From positions 62,001 through 126,000 of the forward strand of contig JAOSJO010000024.1 of assembly GCA_027494055.1 (NCBI GenBank): a stretch of DNA of 64,000 bases. The letters run 5' to 3'. The translations under genes and the position numbers were made by a program. This DNA is from Anaerolineae bacterium. Its GTDB lineage: Bacteria; Chloroflexota; Anaerolineae; Aggregatilineales; JAFGMM01. Each line of letters starts with the position of its first letter. The first letter of the stretch is position 1. The notes under the pieces were generated by a model, which saw only the letters and a list, made by a program, of their open reading frames with translations, searched no databases and was not told the origin of the DNA. This document shows, one piece after another, positions 17,929-27,295 of this stretch.

Positions 17929-19045
17929 TCATCGGCTTCGAATAAAGTAAAATCGCTCGATAAGCCGGTCTTCTGGTTTCTCTTCACCAGAAGCTATTTT
18001 CCCAAGGTCTGATCCATCCAAGAAAGCCAACCTGAGACCTTTTTCCCTTTGGATTTGCATTTCTAGCTCAGCGTCAGCGCTCAAGTGTACTCGTGCTAAT
18101 AATCAGTCCAACATCACCAGGGGTGAGCTTCACCTGCCAGTTTCGAGACGACTGCCGAACCTACAGGATCAGCGACGTTCTTGCATTCAACGAGTAAAGG
18201 TCCACCGAGTCCGGCGTTCATGAGAATCGAACTCTGGTTTATCACAAGAAGATCTATCTCATCTGTGACTCTTCGCTTGTCTGCACTATGAACCTTCAAA
18301 CCAGGTATTCTCTCCATAATCGTTCGTGCCAGTTTTTCCAGAGTCTCCTTCTTTTGATGATTGGTTGCGGCTCTTTTGCGGCATCAAGCTGCTCTTGGAC
18401 TCCATACAACCAGAGTTGGTTAAGGGGGTTCTTGGAGGTTCGAGCTTCTAGATATTTCGGGTCAAGATGAATACCCCCGAAAATCTGCCCCTTGGAAACT
18501 GGCACCCTCAATGCGTGTGTGTATTGGTCCGGATTTCCCATACCTGGAACCAGCATTAGTGTTGCTTTGCCTACACGAGCACCTTGAAGCTTCGCATGAT
18601 TGAAAGAGGAGTTTCTCAAGTCAGCGGAGAGCAGATTGGCATTCTGCAGATTTGCGCCACCGAGTATGCAGTTTGTGAAGTGTGTGAGGGTAGCCTCTAT
18701 CTCGCTTAGATCAGCTTCTATGAAATTGCATCCCTCAAATGCTGCCATATCCATCCAGGCTCGACTAAGATTCGTTCGGTTGAATGAGCAATGGTGAGCC
18801 GTAAATCCCCGCAGAGCAGCGCCATTCAGGTCAAGATTCGAGAGATCCAGACCTACAACGGTTACCCCCTCGAAACTGTTTCCTGCTTGATATTCTTGGA
18901 CGAATTTCTCACGAGTTTTTGGGAGTCGACTGTGCCAATAGCACAAACCGCCCGCAATTGAAAGGCCAGGGCGGTGGCAATAATTCCCATATCTGCCGTT
19001 GTACTGACACTCTCCAGGCTGAGGCGGGGCCATATTCATTATCAT
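17929..19045 (-). CDS. Pentapeptide-repeat protein with C-terminal PD-(D/E)XK nuclease domain (frameshifted)
   Basis: Start ATG 19045 follows AGGTGATGAG. Domains in order: a Cys/His cluster (CQYNGRYGNYCHRPG...LCYWHS) that could bind zinc; pentapeptide repeats over about 100 residues (LDLSNLDLNGAALRG, GGANLQNANLLSADLRNSSF); then, after one-base shifts near 18345, 18130 and 18075, a nuclease-like domain (KETLEKLARTIMERIPG, DEIDLLVIN, LLVECKNVADPVG with the ExK triad, PGDVGLIISTST, RLAFLDGSDLGKI) ending at 17929. Base composition is clearly AT-richer than the flanks, suggesting acquisition. That the segments form one protein is inferred from continuous sense across three frames. Confidence 0.65.
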
Positions 19046-19111
19046 CTCATCACCTATGTCAGCATTTTGAGCATTGAGAAGAGAATGCTCCAGCGGGAAC
19101 TGACTAAGGAT

Positions 19112-19140
19112 ATTCTGGCTTGAGTATACGATTATGTCAA
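19112..19140 (-). promoter_or_regulatory. Probable promoter of the pentapeptide-nuclease gene
   Basis: On the minus strand TTGACA (19135-19140) and CAGAAT (19112-19117) are 17 bases apart, within AT-rich sequence just upstream of the pentapeptide gene. The gene can therefore be expressed independently of the operon above it. Confidence 0.5.
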
Positions 19141-19148
19141 GATACAAT

Positions 19149-19206
19149 CTTCTCCACCACCAGAGAGTGACTCAGCCCGAACACGCGCAGCGGCGTCCCT
19201 CCGCCC
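19149..19206. repeat. 58-bp direct repeat, copy 1
   Basis: Matches 20057-20114 at 56 of 58 positions; the only difference is AG/GA at the 16th-17th base. On the minus strand it encodes the tail of a methyltransferase like the one at 20024 (TPLRVFGLSHSLVVEK), here ending in IVS and a stop. It lies between the MBL-fold gene and the AT-rich pentapeptide gene. Confidence 0.88.
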
Positions 19207-19219
19207 AACAGGGCTGTTG

Positions 19220-19960
19220 TCATTTCACGCTTGCAAAGAAATCCAGCCACATATGGCCCGTCGTCATGCGAACTTCGGGATGCGCCGCGCTGAATTCGTG
19301 CAGACGCGGCGCGTGGGGTCCCAAAACGAGATGCACCAGCAACCCCGGCACGGACTCGTCCAGGCCCATCGGTGCTGCATCAGCAACGTGAAAGAGCCAA
19401 CCGGTGTCGGCGTGAACGACAACCCCACAGTGGCCGCGCGTGTGTCCGAAAAGCGGCACCAGCCACATCTCCGGTTCGAAAGGCAGACGAGCCGCCTCGA
19501 AGTCGAGCCAACGCGCTGTGGTATCGTCGTAGAGTTCGAACTGCGGCCCGTGGGCGACGTGTCGGCGCACGTATGCCAGATCGGTCCAGCGGCGCGGGCG
19601 TCCCATAAATGCTTCATACTCACGACGGTGAACGTGCACTCTGGCATGAGGAAAGTCCGGCAGGCCGCCGCAGTGATCGAAATGCATGTGGGTCAGCACA
19701 ATGTGCCTTACATCCTCTGGCCTGTAACCGAGGCGCCCGATCTGGCGCACGGCGGCCTCTTCCGGGTTCATGGGCACAATTGAAACCGCCTGAAATGTGC
19801 GCAGGACACCCGTTCTGTGCACATAATCATCCTGCCCGAGACCGGTGTCCACCAGGACAAGCCCCTGGTTGGTTTCGATCAACAGGCAGAGCGTCCCACT
19901 TTGCCAGTGTGCGGGCACGCGCGCGTTGCAGGTGAAACAGTTCAGGAAATGAATGGTCAT
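19220..19960 (-). CDS. MBL-fold metallo-hydrolase
   Basis: A 246-residue metallo-beta-lactamase-fold enzyme. Metal-binding motif HMHFDHCGG (HxHxDH) near residue 91, further ligands in LVPLFGHTRGHCGVVV and in FHVADAAPMG, and the C-terminal His in MTTGHMWLD. The family includes lactonases, glyoxalase II-like thioesterases and arylsulfatase-like enzymes; this member resembles the N-acyl homoserine lactonase-like branch in general layout, but the substrate cannot be assigned. It stands exactly between two 58-bp direct repeats, which suggests insertion or duplication. Confidence 0.85.
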   Translation of the reverse strand: MTIHFLNCFTCNARVPAHWQSGTLCLLIETNQGLVLVDTGLGQDDYVHRTGVLRTFQAVSIVPMNPEEAAVRQIGRLGYRPEDVRHIVLTHMHFDHCGGLPDFPHARVHVHRREYEAFMGRPRRWTDLAYVRRHVAHGPQFELYDDTTARWLDFEAARLPFEPEMWLVPLFGHTRGHCGVVVHADTGWLFHVADAAPMGLDESVPGLLVHLVLGPHAPRLHEFSAAHPEVRMTTGHMWLDFFASVK

Positions 19961-20023
19961 GGAGTCCCTTCTGGCTCATGCCTGTTCACTGTGGGGATAA
20001 CACCCGTGCAACGGCGGGCCTCC

Positions 20024-20781
20024 TCAGGATGGCTTCACCGGCGCGTGAGATGCGCCCTTCTCCACCACCAGGAAGTGACTCAGCCCGAACACGCGCAGCG
20101 GCGTCCCTCCGCCCGGTAGAGCGCGCCGCGCAGCAGCCGGCCCAGGCGCGGCGACCGCGCGGCGATGTTGTCATAGCCGCCGAAGATCCGCCCGTGATGC
20201 ACCACGCACACCGGCGCGCCATCGAAGAGGCGGCGCAGCCCGCGCGCCGTGTAGACGCGCACGTGCGGCGCGAGCCGGTCGCGCAGCGGGTCGGGCAGCC
20301 AGTTGATGAGCGGCGTGTTGCCGAAGTGGTAGACCCCGCGCCAGTAGTGGCCGTGCGTCTCGAACGGGTAGCCCCGGTTCGGCGCAAAGACCACGATCCG
20401 CCCGCCGGGCCGCGTCACGCGCACCATCTCGCGCACGGCGGCGCGGTCGTCGGCCACGTGCTCGATCACCTCATTGGAGATCACCACGTCGAACGCATCC
20501 GGCGGGTAGGGGAGGCGCTCGGCGGCGGCGACGAGGGCGTGCGGCGTGTCAACGCGCGCCTGGGCCACGCGCGCCGGCTCGATGTCGAAGGCCTCGACGT
20601 GCGGCGTGAAGCGGCGGCGTATCTGGCTGACGTACATCCCGACGCCGCAGCCGGCCTCCAGCACGCGCGCGCCGGCCAGCGGCGCAAAGCGGTCGATCAG
20701 CGCCAGGCGGCGCTCCTGGCCGCTGCGCCACACGTAGCTCGGCTCGCCGCGCTGCGCGGCTCTGCGCCGAGTGGCGCTCAG
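20024..20781 (-). CDS. Class I SAM-dependent methyltransferase (start and end uncertain)
   Basis: SAM-binding motif I is VLEAGCGVGMYVSQI, with VEAFDIEP as the acidic loop, LPYPPDAFDVVISNEVIEHV as motif II/post-I, and VRVTRPGGRIVVFAPNRG. About 245 residues. No ATG is present: reading begins just at the stop of the upstream acetyltransferase (a CTG at 20781 or GTG at 20733 could serve). The open frame stops at 20080; one extra base near 20105 would continue it to TPLRVFGLSHFLVVEK and a TGA at 20024, the version supported by the repeat at 19149. The acceptor substrate is unknown. Confidence 0.7.
20057..20114. repeat. 58-bp direct repeat, copy 2
   Basis: Second copy of the repeat at 19149-19206 (56/58 identical), located within the 3' end of the methyltransferase gene. 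The two copies are 908 bases apart and flank the MBL-fold gene. Confidence 0.88.
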
Positions 20782-22020
20782 TACCAGTCGAGGCCGGCAA
20801 TGGAACACACCCTTCGCGGGAACAGCGCGCGCAGCAGCGGGATCGCTTCCGGGTCGATCTCCACGCCCTCGCGCGCGGCGACCTCCTCCGGCGTGGCGTA
20901 GGCGAGGATCAACTGGATCAGGTCGGCCTGGCGCATCTGCGCCACGCGCGCGGCGCGCGCGCGCCCGGCGCGGCCTTCCCCTCCGCGAAGGCAACGGTCG
21001 CCGCGCCGCATTCGGTCTCCAGGCGCAGGCCGCCCGACCAGCCGGCGAACCGCGAGTCGGCCAGGCGCGCCTCCAGTTCGGGGCGCAGCTTCTCGACCGT
21101 GCGCTCCAGGTTGACGATCTGCCCCATCCAGCCGCCGTTGGGCTGGGTCCATGCCACCGTATCGACCGCGCACAGGTCGCGCACGTGCCGCGCCGGGGGT
21201 CGTCCGGTGGGGTGAGCCAGTAGAAGTACTGCGCCTCGCTCTGCCCGTCGCCCGTCGTCTCGACCTCGGCGGCGCTGTCACGCAGCAGCGCGGCGGTGGC
21301 GTCCGCGTCCGCGCTGAGGACCTCGCCGCTCCACGCCGGGCTGTCGTCCCACGCCGATCCCGTCAGGTAGCCCTGGAGCCGGCCTCGCCGGTCAACGGCG
21401 GCGCGCCGGCGCACCTTGGGGCCGCGCAGCTTCCAGGCCAGGTATGCCGCGTCGCGCTGCCACGCGCCGGGCCGGTCGCGCCAGGTGCGGTTGTAGAGCG
21501 CCAGCATCGCGGGGATGTCGTCCTCGGTCAGGTCGCGGACGGTCAGCCGCGCGCTGAGGCCGGCGACGTTGCGCGCGTCGACGCGCAGGAGGTACGTGGG
21601 CCAGACGTTGGCATAACCGAAGCGGTTGTAGTAGTTGGGGATGCCGTTCAACAGCGTGATGTCGCAGCCGATGTCGTGCATGTACGTGATGCAATCGCGC
21701 ATCACGGCGGCGGCGTAGCCGCGCCGGCGGTGGTCGGGGTGCGTGCACACGTCGCCGATGCCGCCGACGGTCAGCGTCGATGCGCCGTAGTACATGGTGT
21801 AGGGGGCGACGAGCGTGTGCGCGACGACCTGCCCGTCGCGCACGGCGACCCGCGCGTGGCCGTAATCGAAGCCGGGCCGTTGCAGCAGGAAGTGCTCGAA
21901 GAGCGCGCGCAGTTCGTCGTCCGGCGGTATTTGCGACATGAAGCAGCGTGCGTGCAGCCAGGCGATCTGTTTCCAGTCGTCGGGGCGCGCGGCGCGGATC
22001 ACGGTGTCGCTGGCGGTCAT
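20778..22020 (-). CDS. Eis-like GNAT acetyltransferase, copy A (two frameshifts)
   Basis: Starts at ATG 22020 (MTASDTVIRAARPDDWKQIA). The acetyl-CoA motif is GDVCTHPDHRRRGYAAAVMR. A second half (TVRDLTEDDIPAMLALYNRT) and a C-terminal sterol-carrier-like domain follow (RFAGWSGGLRLETECGAATV), ending RRVCSIAGLDWY at 20778. The frame changes near 21190 and near 20945. About 413 residues after repair, aligning end to end with the intact copy at 22051. Eis family members acetylate amines on small molecules or proteins; the substrate here is unknown. It overlaps the methyltransferase gene. Confidence 0.78.
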
Positions 22021-22050
22021 GTGTGGCGTTCCTTGATGGATGATGTTACC

Positions 22051-23298
22051 TCAAAACCAGTCGATTCCCGCCATGCCGCTCACCACCGGCGGGAACAGCG
22101 CGCGCAGCAGCCCAAGCGCCTCGCGGTCGATGTGCGCGTGCGCCTGCGCCGCGACCTCCGCCGGCGTGCTGTAGGCGAACATCAGCTCGACCAGGTCAGT
22201 CTGGCGCATCTGCGCGACGAGGCTCTGCCGGGTGTGACGGCCCGTCATGATCCGCCCGTGCGAGAGCGCCAGCGTCACGTGGCCCAGGTCGGTCTCCAGC
22301 CGCAGGTAGCCGGCCCAGTCGGCGTAGGGCGACCGCTGCACGCGCGCCTCCAGTTCGGGCAGCAGCTTCTCGACCGTGCGCGGCAGGTCGATGAGGCGCG
22401 CCATCCAGCCGCCGCCGGGGCGGCTGCGCTCCATGATCTCGACCGGACACAGGCGGCGCGCGTGCCGGGCGGCGGGCGCGTCGGGCGGGACGAACCAGCG
22501 GAACGCGGCATCGTCGTCACCGTATGCGGCCCGGACCGTGGCGGCGCTGGCGCGCAGGAAGGCGGCGGTCGCGTCGGCGCTGGCCGCGACGACCTCGCAC
22601 ACCGCGCCCGGCGTCCACCAATCGACCATGTAGCCGCGCAGTTGGCCGGCGTCATCCACCGCGACGACCTTCTTCGTGTTGAAGCCGCTCAGCTTCCAGG
22701 CCAGGTACGCGGCGTCGCGGATGCGCGCGCCGGGGTGCGCCGGCCACGTCCGGTTGTAGAGCGCGAGCATCGCGGGGATATCGTCGTCGGTCATGGCGCG
22801 CAGCGCGAGCGCGCTCGCGGGCGCGCGCGTGAGGCGGTCGGTGTCGGCGGCGTAGACATCGACGTGGCGGTAGGGCCAGGCGTTCGCGAAGTCGAACCGG
22901 TGGTAGTAGTCGGTGACGCCGTTGAGCAGCGCCAGGTCGCACCCGATGTCAGCGACGTAGGCCAGCGTATCGCGCATCAGGTCGGTGGCGTGGCCCTGCC
23001 CCCGGTGGTCAGGATGGGTGCACACGTCGCCGAGGCCGGCCGCCGTCAGCGTCGCCGCGCCGTAGTGGATGGCGAACGGGTTCACCTTCACCTGGGCGAT
23101 CACCTGCCCGTCGCGCACGACTACGCGCGTGTGCTCGTGGCGGAAGCCCGGCTCCTGCACGTAACCCTCGCGGTTGAGGGCGTACAGCATATCGTAGGGC
23201 ATGTCGGGTGTGCTGAAGACCCCGGCGTACAGCCGGGCGATCTGCTCGCGCTCGTCAGGATGCGCGCCCCGGATGACGGTGGTCACGCTTTCCGCCAA
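22051..23298 (-). CDS. Eis-like GNAT acetyltransferase, copy B
   Basis: A 415-residue protein with the three-part Eis layout. The N-terminal GNAT domain has DVCTHPDHRGQGHATDLMRD for acetyl-CoA binding and YHRFDFANAWPYRHVDVY. The second, degenerate GNAT half begins at LRAMTDDDIPAMLALYNRTW. The C-terminal SCP2-like domain has SPYADWAGYLRLETDLGHVT. Intact, unlike its tandem paralogue 30 bases downstream. Its start overlaps the end of the URO-D gene by 16 bases. Confidence 0.83.
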   Translation of the reverse strand: MAESVTTVIRGAHPDEREQIARLYAGVFSTPDMPYDMLYALNREGYVQEPGFRHEHTRVVVRDGQVIAQVKVNPFAIHYGAATLTAAGLGDVCTHPDHRGQGHATDLMRDTLAYVADIGCDLALLNGVTDYYHRFDFANAWPYRHVDVYAADTDRLTRAPASALALRAMTDDDIPAMLALYNRTWPAHPGARIRDAAYLAWKLSGFNTKKVVAVDDAGQLRGYMVDWWTPGAVCEVVAASADATAAFLRASAATVRAAYGDDDAAFRWFVPPDAPAARHARRLCPVEIMERSRPGGGWMARLIDLPRTVEKLLPELEARVQRSPYADWAGYLRLETDLGHVTLALSHGRIMTGRHTRQSLVAQMRQTDLVELMFAYSTPAEVAAQAHAHIDREALGLLRALFPPVVSGMAGIDWF

Positions 23299-24270
23299 GG
23301 GTCGGCCTCCATGAAGGCGTCGAGCATGACCTGCTTCACGTCATCGGGCACGCCGATGGCGCGCCCGTCGCCGTAGTCGGACAGGATGAAGCCGCCCTGC
23401 GGCGTCGCCCACTCGCGCAGAAGCAGGCGCGCCTCCGCGCGGATTTCGTCCGGCCCCTTGAGCGGCAGTGTGTGCTGGATGTCGCACAGCGACTCGAAGC
23501 ACAGCCGGCCCCGGAACGCCGCGCCCACCTCCTCGATGCCGAGCGCGCGCGGCTGTTGCAGGTTCACGACGTTGCAGCCGATCTCGGCCAGGCTGCCCAG
23601 GATGGCGTTGACCTTGCCGCACGAGTGCATCCACACGTGCCAGCCGTGCGCGTGCATCGCGTCGAAGAGCGTCTGGTAGCGCGGCCTGAAGAACTCCTCC
23701 CACAGCGCCGGGCGGATCACGAGCGCCTGCTCCGGTACCCCAGTCGTCGGTGAAGCAGAAGCCGTGAATCTGCCCTGGAAAGCGCCGCCCGATGTTCTCG
23801 ATGATGCCCAGGTCGAATTCGACGATCCGGTCGGCGAGCATCTCGATCTTCTCGCGCTCCAGGTACAGGTCGGTGAGCGTGTTCTGGTAGCCGTGCAGCG
23901 CGTGCATTCGCTCGAAGAGGAGCATGAAGATGTTGGTGTTGATGTACTTGCCCTCCGACCCCGCAAACTTCGCCTCCATGCCTGCGTAGAAGGCGGGGTT
24001 GTCGGGGTCGGGCCAGCGATACGTCGCCAGCGCCGACCAGTCTGCGAGCGGGTGGCCCTTGACCTGGCCCATGTTGGCGACCTCGCTGCGCGCCCACGTG
24101 CACCCCCACTCGTCGAGCGTCGCGCGCAGCGCGTGGTCGCCGGTGCCGATCTGGTTCCAGTTCACGTCGTGCGTGTCGTTGATGCCGAGCACGGGGAAGC
24201 GCATCGGCAGGCGGTCGGGCGTGTCGAACTCGATGGCGCGGCGCACGACTTCGTAAGACGACATGCTCAT
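23283..24270 (-). CDS. Uroporphyrinogen decarboxylase-like (URO-D) family protein, second copy (one frameshift)
   Basis: ATG 24270 (MSMSSYEVVRRAIEFDTPDR) has AAGGAG upstream. Conserved features are DRLPMRFPVLGINDTHDVNW, FCFTDDWGTEQALV after repair, HVWMHSCGKVNAILGSLAEI and the C-terminal GGFILSDYGDGRAIGVPDD. One base too many near 23735 breaks the frame. About 328 residues. Members of this branch usually belong to corrinoid methyl-transfer or O-demethylation systems; no corrinoid protein lies beside it. ATGA overlap with the WD40 gene upstream implies coupled translation. Confidence 0.78.
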
Positions 24271-25398
24271 GTTGTGTTTCTCCTTTGTTGAGCCGGCGCG
24301 GATGCGATCAGTTGCCCGGCGGGGATGCCCCACAATTCAACCCCATCGTATCTTACTGCAACAGCCAACAATGTCCCGTCGAGATTGAAAGCTACACTTG
24401 AAACATCTGATTCATAAGTCTCTAACGCCACCAGAACTTCTTTGGTATCCACATTCCATAGATACAATGCTCCATCTTCCGAATAGTAACCGGAGCCGGA
24501 CGCCAGGAGGATTCCGTTAGGGGTGAAACGCCACACTGCTTACAGCGTGAGAATGGCTGCCAAGCGGAGTAAGTGTCTGCCAGGGTGAATCTGCATTCCA
24601 CCGCCACACTGAGCCATCTGAATTACCACAGGCTAACGTCTTGCCGTCCGGCGACCAAGATAGGCTATTCACTGTTGACGTCCATCTCAGTTCATATATT
24701 ATTTCACCATACGCGAGGCGCCCTTTGACAACTTCACCATCAAGTACAATCGGCCATACGGTTATGTCATTCGAGTCACCAGACGCTAATTTGGTCCCAT
24801 CTGGGCTGAAAGCCAAAGTGTTTACTGTCCAGAAGTGGCTTCCTAAATCGGCTAATGGCTCATTGGTCTCGATTTGGTCTATTGGATCAACCGACCACAG
24901 AAGTATGCGATTGAAGCGTCGGGCACTACCCGATGCAACCAACGTACCATCTGGACTATAGGCCACACTGGCAGCGTTGTGTTCAGTCACAAAAAGAGGT
25001 TTTGAGTTCACTTGTCGCTAAATCCCACAGGTCTATGGACCCCCAATTCGTGATCGCTAAGAAACGGCTATCTGGGCTAAAGGCCAATTGTGGTTCCCAA
25101 TTAGTTGTATCTAGGAATTCATGAATCTGTTCGCCAGATGTCAGGTCCCAAAGCAAGACACGCTCACTGCTCCCAGAGGCCAACATCGTTCCATCTGGGC
25201 TGAATGCCACGCTCGATACAAGCTCGAAATCTTCTCCAGCCAGCCTAAAGGTCACCAGTTTTTTGATTTGATGCACATTTTCAACTGTAATCACCTCCAA
25301 CGCCGGCAGGGGAAGCCGCTCTCCTGTGCCATTACTGGCGTGACTGGCCCGGCGAGCAGCAGCGCTAGCATCACCATGAGAGACCATCGCCTGTGCAT
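24267..25398 (-). CDS. Secreted WD40-repeat protein (three frameshifts)
   Basis: ATG 25398 after AGGAGGGAG starts a signal peptide (MHRRWSLMVMLALLLAGPV... VMAQ). After a one-base shift near 25325 the frame gives ERLPLPALEVITVENVHQIK and a series of WD40 blades: SSVAFSPDGTMLASGS, LAFSPDGTKLASGDS, SLSWSPDGKTLACGN, SSVAFNLDGTLLAVAV. Further shifts lie near 25000 and 24530. About 375 residues, enough for one seven-bladed propeller. The gene body is much AT-richer than its operon neighbours, although the signal peptide segment is GC-rich. The ligand is unknown. Confidence 0.75.
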
Positions 25399-25407
25399 CG
25401 CTCCCTC

Positions 25408-26481
25408 CTAATCAAACAGGCGCGCCATCACCAACGCATCAATATACAGGCCATTCTGGAAGCTGAAGTCACGGTAGCGTCCCTCGTGCGCGAAGCCGAA
25501 CTTCTTGTACAGCGCGATGGCGGGCGCGTTGTCCGGGTAAACCTCCAGCTCCAGCCGGCGGATTTGCAGCCAGTTCGCGGCGAGATCGACGCCGGCCTGT
25601 ATCAGCGCGCTCCCCACGCCCACGCCCTGGTAGTCGGGGTGGATCATCATGCCCAGCCCGGCGACGTGCGCGCGCCGGCCCTCGAACAGGTGCAGGCCCA
25701 GGCTGCCCACCGCGCGCCCCTCCACCTCCGCGACCAGGTTGAAGAAGTTCTTTGGCGGGTTGGCGTGCCGCTGGCGGATGAAGTCGGGAGCGGGGAAGGG
25801 GAGCTGCATCGTGTTGAAGTATACACTCGGCGCGCGGAAGACTTCGGACAGGTCCTCCCAGTCGTCCGCCTTGCTGCCGCGCACGGTGACCTCCGGGCGC
25901 GCGGCGGGGCGCGGGCGCAGCGGGACCGGGTCCTCGTCGTCGGCCTTGCGCCGCCCGCCCAGCCGCGCGTTGATGCGCGCGAGTATGTACGCATCGGCGA
26001 ATGCGCCGTCGCGGAGCGCGTAGCGGCGCAGCGTCGCCTCGCGCGCGAAGCCGACTTCTTCGTATAGTGAGATCGACAACGCCGTGTCGGTGAACACCTC
26101 GACATACAGGCGGCGCAGGCCGAGCCAGTTGTCGGCGAAGTCGAGGGCGGCCCGCACGAGCGCCGCGCCGATGCCTTGCTCCTGGTAGTGTGGGTGCACC
26201 GCGAGCGACAGCGCGCCGGTGTGCTTGCGGCGCATCCGCGAGGGGAAGGTCTGAAGGCTCAACTGGCCGGCGACGACGCGGCTGCCGTCGGGACGGACGA
26301 CCTCCGCCACGAGGTAATGCACGCCCTCCGGAGGCTCAGCGACCTGCGTGCGGAGGCGGTCGGGTTCCGGGTAGGGGAGGCTGGTCGCCTCCCGGCACAC
26401 CGACTCGAAGCTGAAGATTTCGTAGATGTCGGGCCAATCGTCGGCGTGGCGGCTGCGGATGCTGATCTCATGTGCGCTCAT
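25408..26481 (-). CDS. Double-domain GNAT acetyltransferase
   Basis: A 357-residue protein with two complete GNAT domains. Domain 1 (residues 5-165) has LAVHPHYQEQGIGAALVRAA; domain 2 (from TVRGSKADDWEDLSEVF, residues ~195-357) has GMMIHPDYQGVGVGSALIQA. Both carry the Q/RxxGxG/A acetyl-CoA loop and the terminal LYEEVGF/LYKKFGF motif of RimI-like enzymes. Likely an internal duplication. First gene of a tight minus-strand series (WD40 starts nine bases downstream), so it may share regulation with the URO-D and Eis-like genes. Substrate unknown. Confidence 0.85.
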   Translation of the reverse strand: MSAHEISIRSRHADDWPDIYEIFSFESVCREATSLPYPEPDRLRTQVAEPPEGVHYLVAEVVRPDGSRVVAGQLSLQTFPSRMRRKHTGALSLAVHPHYQEQGIGAALVRAALDFADNWLGLRRLYVEVFTDTALSISLYEEVGFAREATLRRYALRDGAFADAYILARINARLGGRRKADDEDPVPLRPRPAARPEVTVRGSKADDWEDLSEVFRAPSVYFNTMQLPFPAPDFIRQRHANPPKNFFNLVAEVEGRAVGSLGLHLFEGRRAHVAGLGMMIHPDYQGVGVGSALIQAGVDLAANWLQIRRLELEVYPDNAPAIALYKKFGFAHEGRYRDFSFQNGLYIDALVMARLFD

Positions 26482-26565
26482 GGCAATTCCTCTGGCCGGA
26501 TCGTGCGCTTCCCCCTGTTCGCGCCCATGATAACACAGGACGGCGCGACGCGGGCAATGGGCCGC

Positions 26566-26594
26566 TTGACACGCCCGCCCGAACCCCGGATACT
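26566..26594 (+). promoter_or_regulatory. Probable promoter of the thioredoxin-like gene
   Basis: TTGACA (26566-26571) and GATACT (26589-26594) are 17 bases apart, about 50 bases upstream of the TlpA-like gene and divergent from the GNAT operon. Confidence 0.5.
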
Positions 26595-26642
26595 TGAACC
26601 GCAGGCAGAATCGTCAGCGGTGTGGGTTTCGGAGGCGGCAGG

Positions 26643-27278
26643 ATGGCGTATCGACGGCAGTGGTGGGCGCTCGCGGTTGTGATCGTTCTGACGTTGTCGC
26701 CTGGGCCGGTGGGCCATGCGGAGGAGGCGACGCCCACGCCACCGGCGGACGACGCGCTGCGCGCGCTCGCGGCGGCGGTGCTGGAAGATAACCAGAACAA
26801 CGGCAATTTCACGCAGTGGCGCGGCGGCAACCTGGGCACGTTCGACGACGCGATGCCGCGCGTCAGCTACGGCCAGAAGATGGCCGGCTTTGCGCTGCCC
26901 GACGCCTCTGGCGCGACCATCATCCTGGACCGCATCGACGGCCCCAAGCTCGTCAACTTCTGGGCGACGTGGTGCGCGCCGTGTGTGGAGGAGTTCCCGT
27001 TGCTGTCGGAGGTGGCGCGCGCCGCCGACGCGCCCTTCGGCGTGGTGTTCGTCAATGTGTGGGACGATCCACGCGCGTTCGCGGAGTTCGCGGACGCGCA
27101 CCCAGACCTGGCGCTGGTCCGCGACGTCAGGGACGCGGTGAACACCGACCTGGGGGTGTTTGCCATCCCCACGAGCCTGTTGATCGATTCGGACGGCGTG
27201 GTGCGCGCGATCCACGTGGGCAACATCACCCCGCCGGTGATGGACCTGCTCAAGGCGGTGGCCGCCAGCCTCGACTGA
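26643..27278 (+). CDS. TlpA/ResA-like extracytoplasmic thioredoxin
   Basis: A 211-residue redoxin. An N-terminal signal segment (WWALAVVIVLTLSPGPVGHA) is followed by the redoxin domain GFALPDASGATIIL, the active site FWATWCAPCVEEFP and the cis-Pro region GVFAIPTSLLIDSDGVV. Such proteins reduce disulfides outside the membrane, for example in cytochrome maturation. ATG 26643 follows GGAGG. It lies upstream of rpsF in the same direction, but rpsF has its own promoter. Confidence 0.85.
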   Translation: MAYRRQWWALAVVIVLTLSPGPVGHAEEATPTPPADDALRALAAAVLEDNQNNGNFTQWRGGNLGTFDDAMPRVSYGQKMAGFALPDASGATIILDRIDGPKLVNFWATWCAPCVEEFPLLSEVARAADAPFGVVFVNVWDDPRAFAEFADAHPDLALVRDVRDAVNTDLGVFAIPTSLLIDSDGVVRAIHVGNITPPVMDLLKAVAASLD

Positions 27279-27295
27279 GGCGCGGCGCGGCGTGT

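Noticed and set aside
20080..22020. Acetyltransferase-methyltransferase fusion protein
   Set aside because: The middle 150 residues of the long frame are Arg/Pro-rich nonsense, while the other frames carry the true acetyltransferase C-terminus with a stop at 20778.
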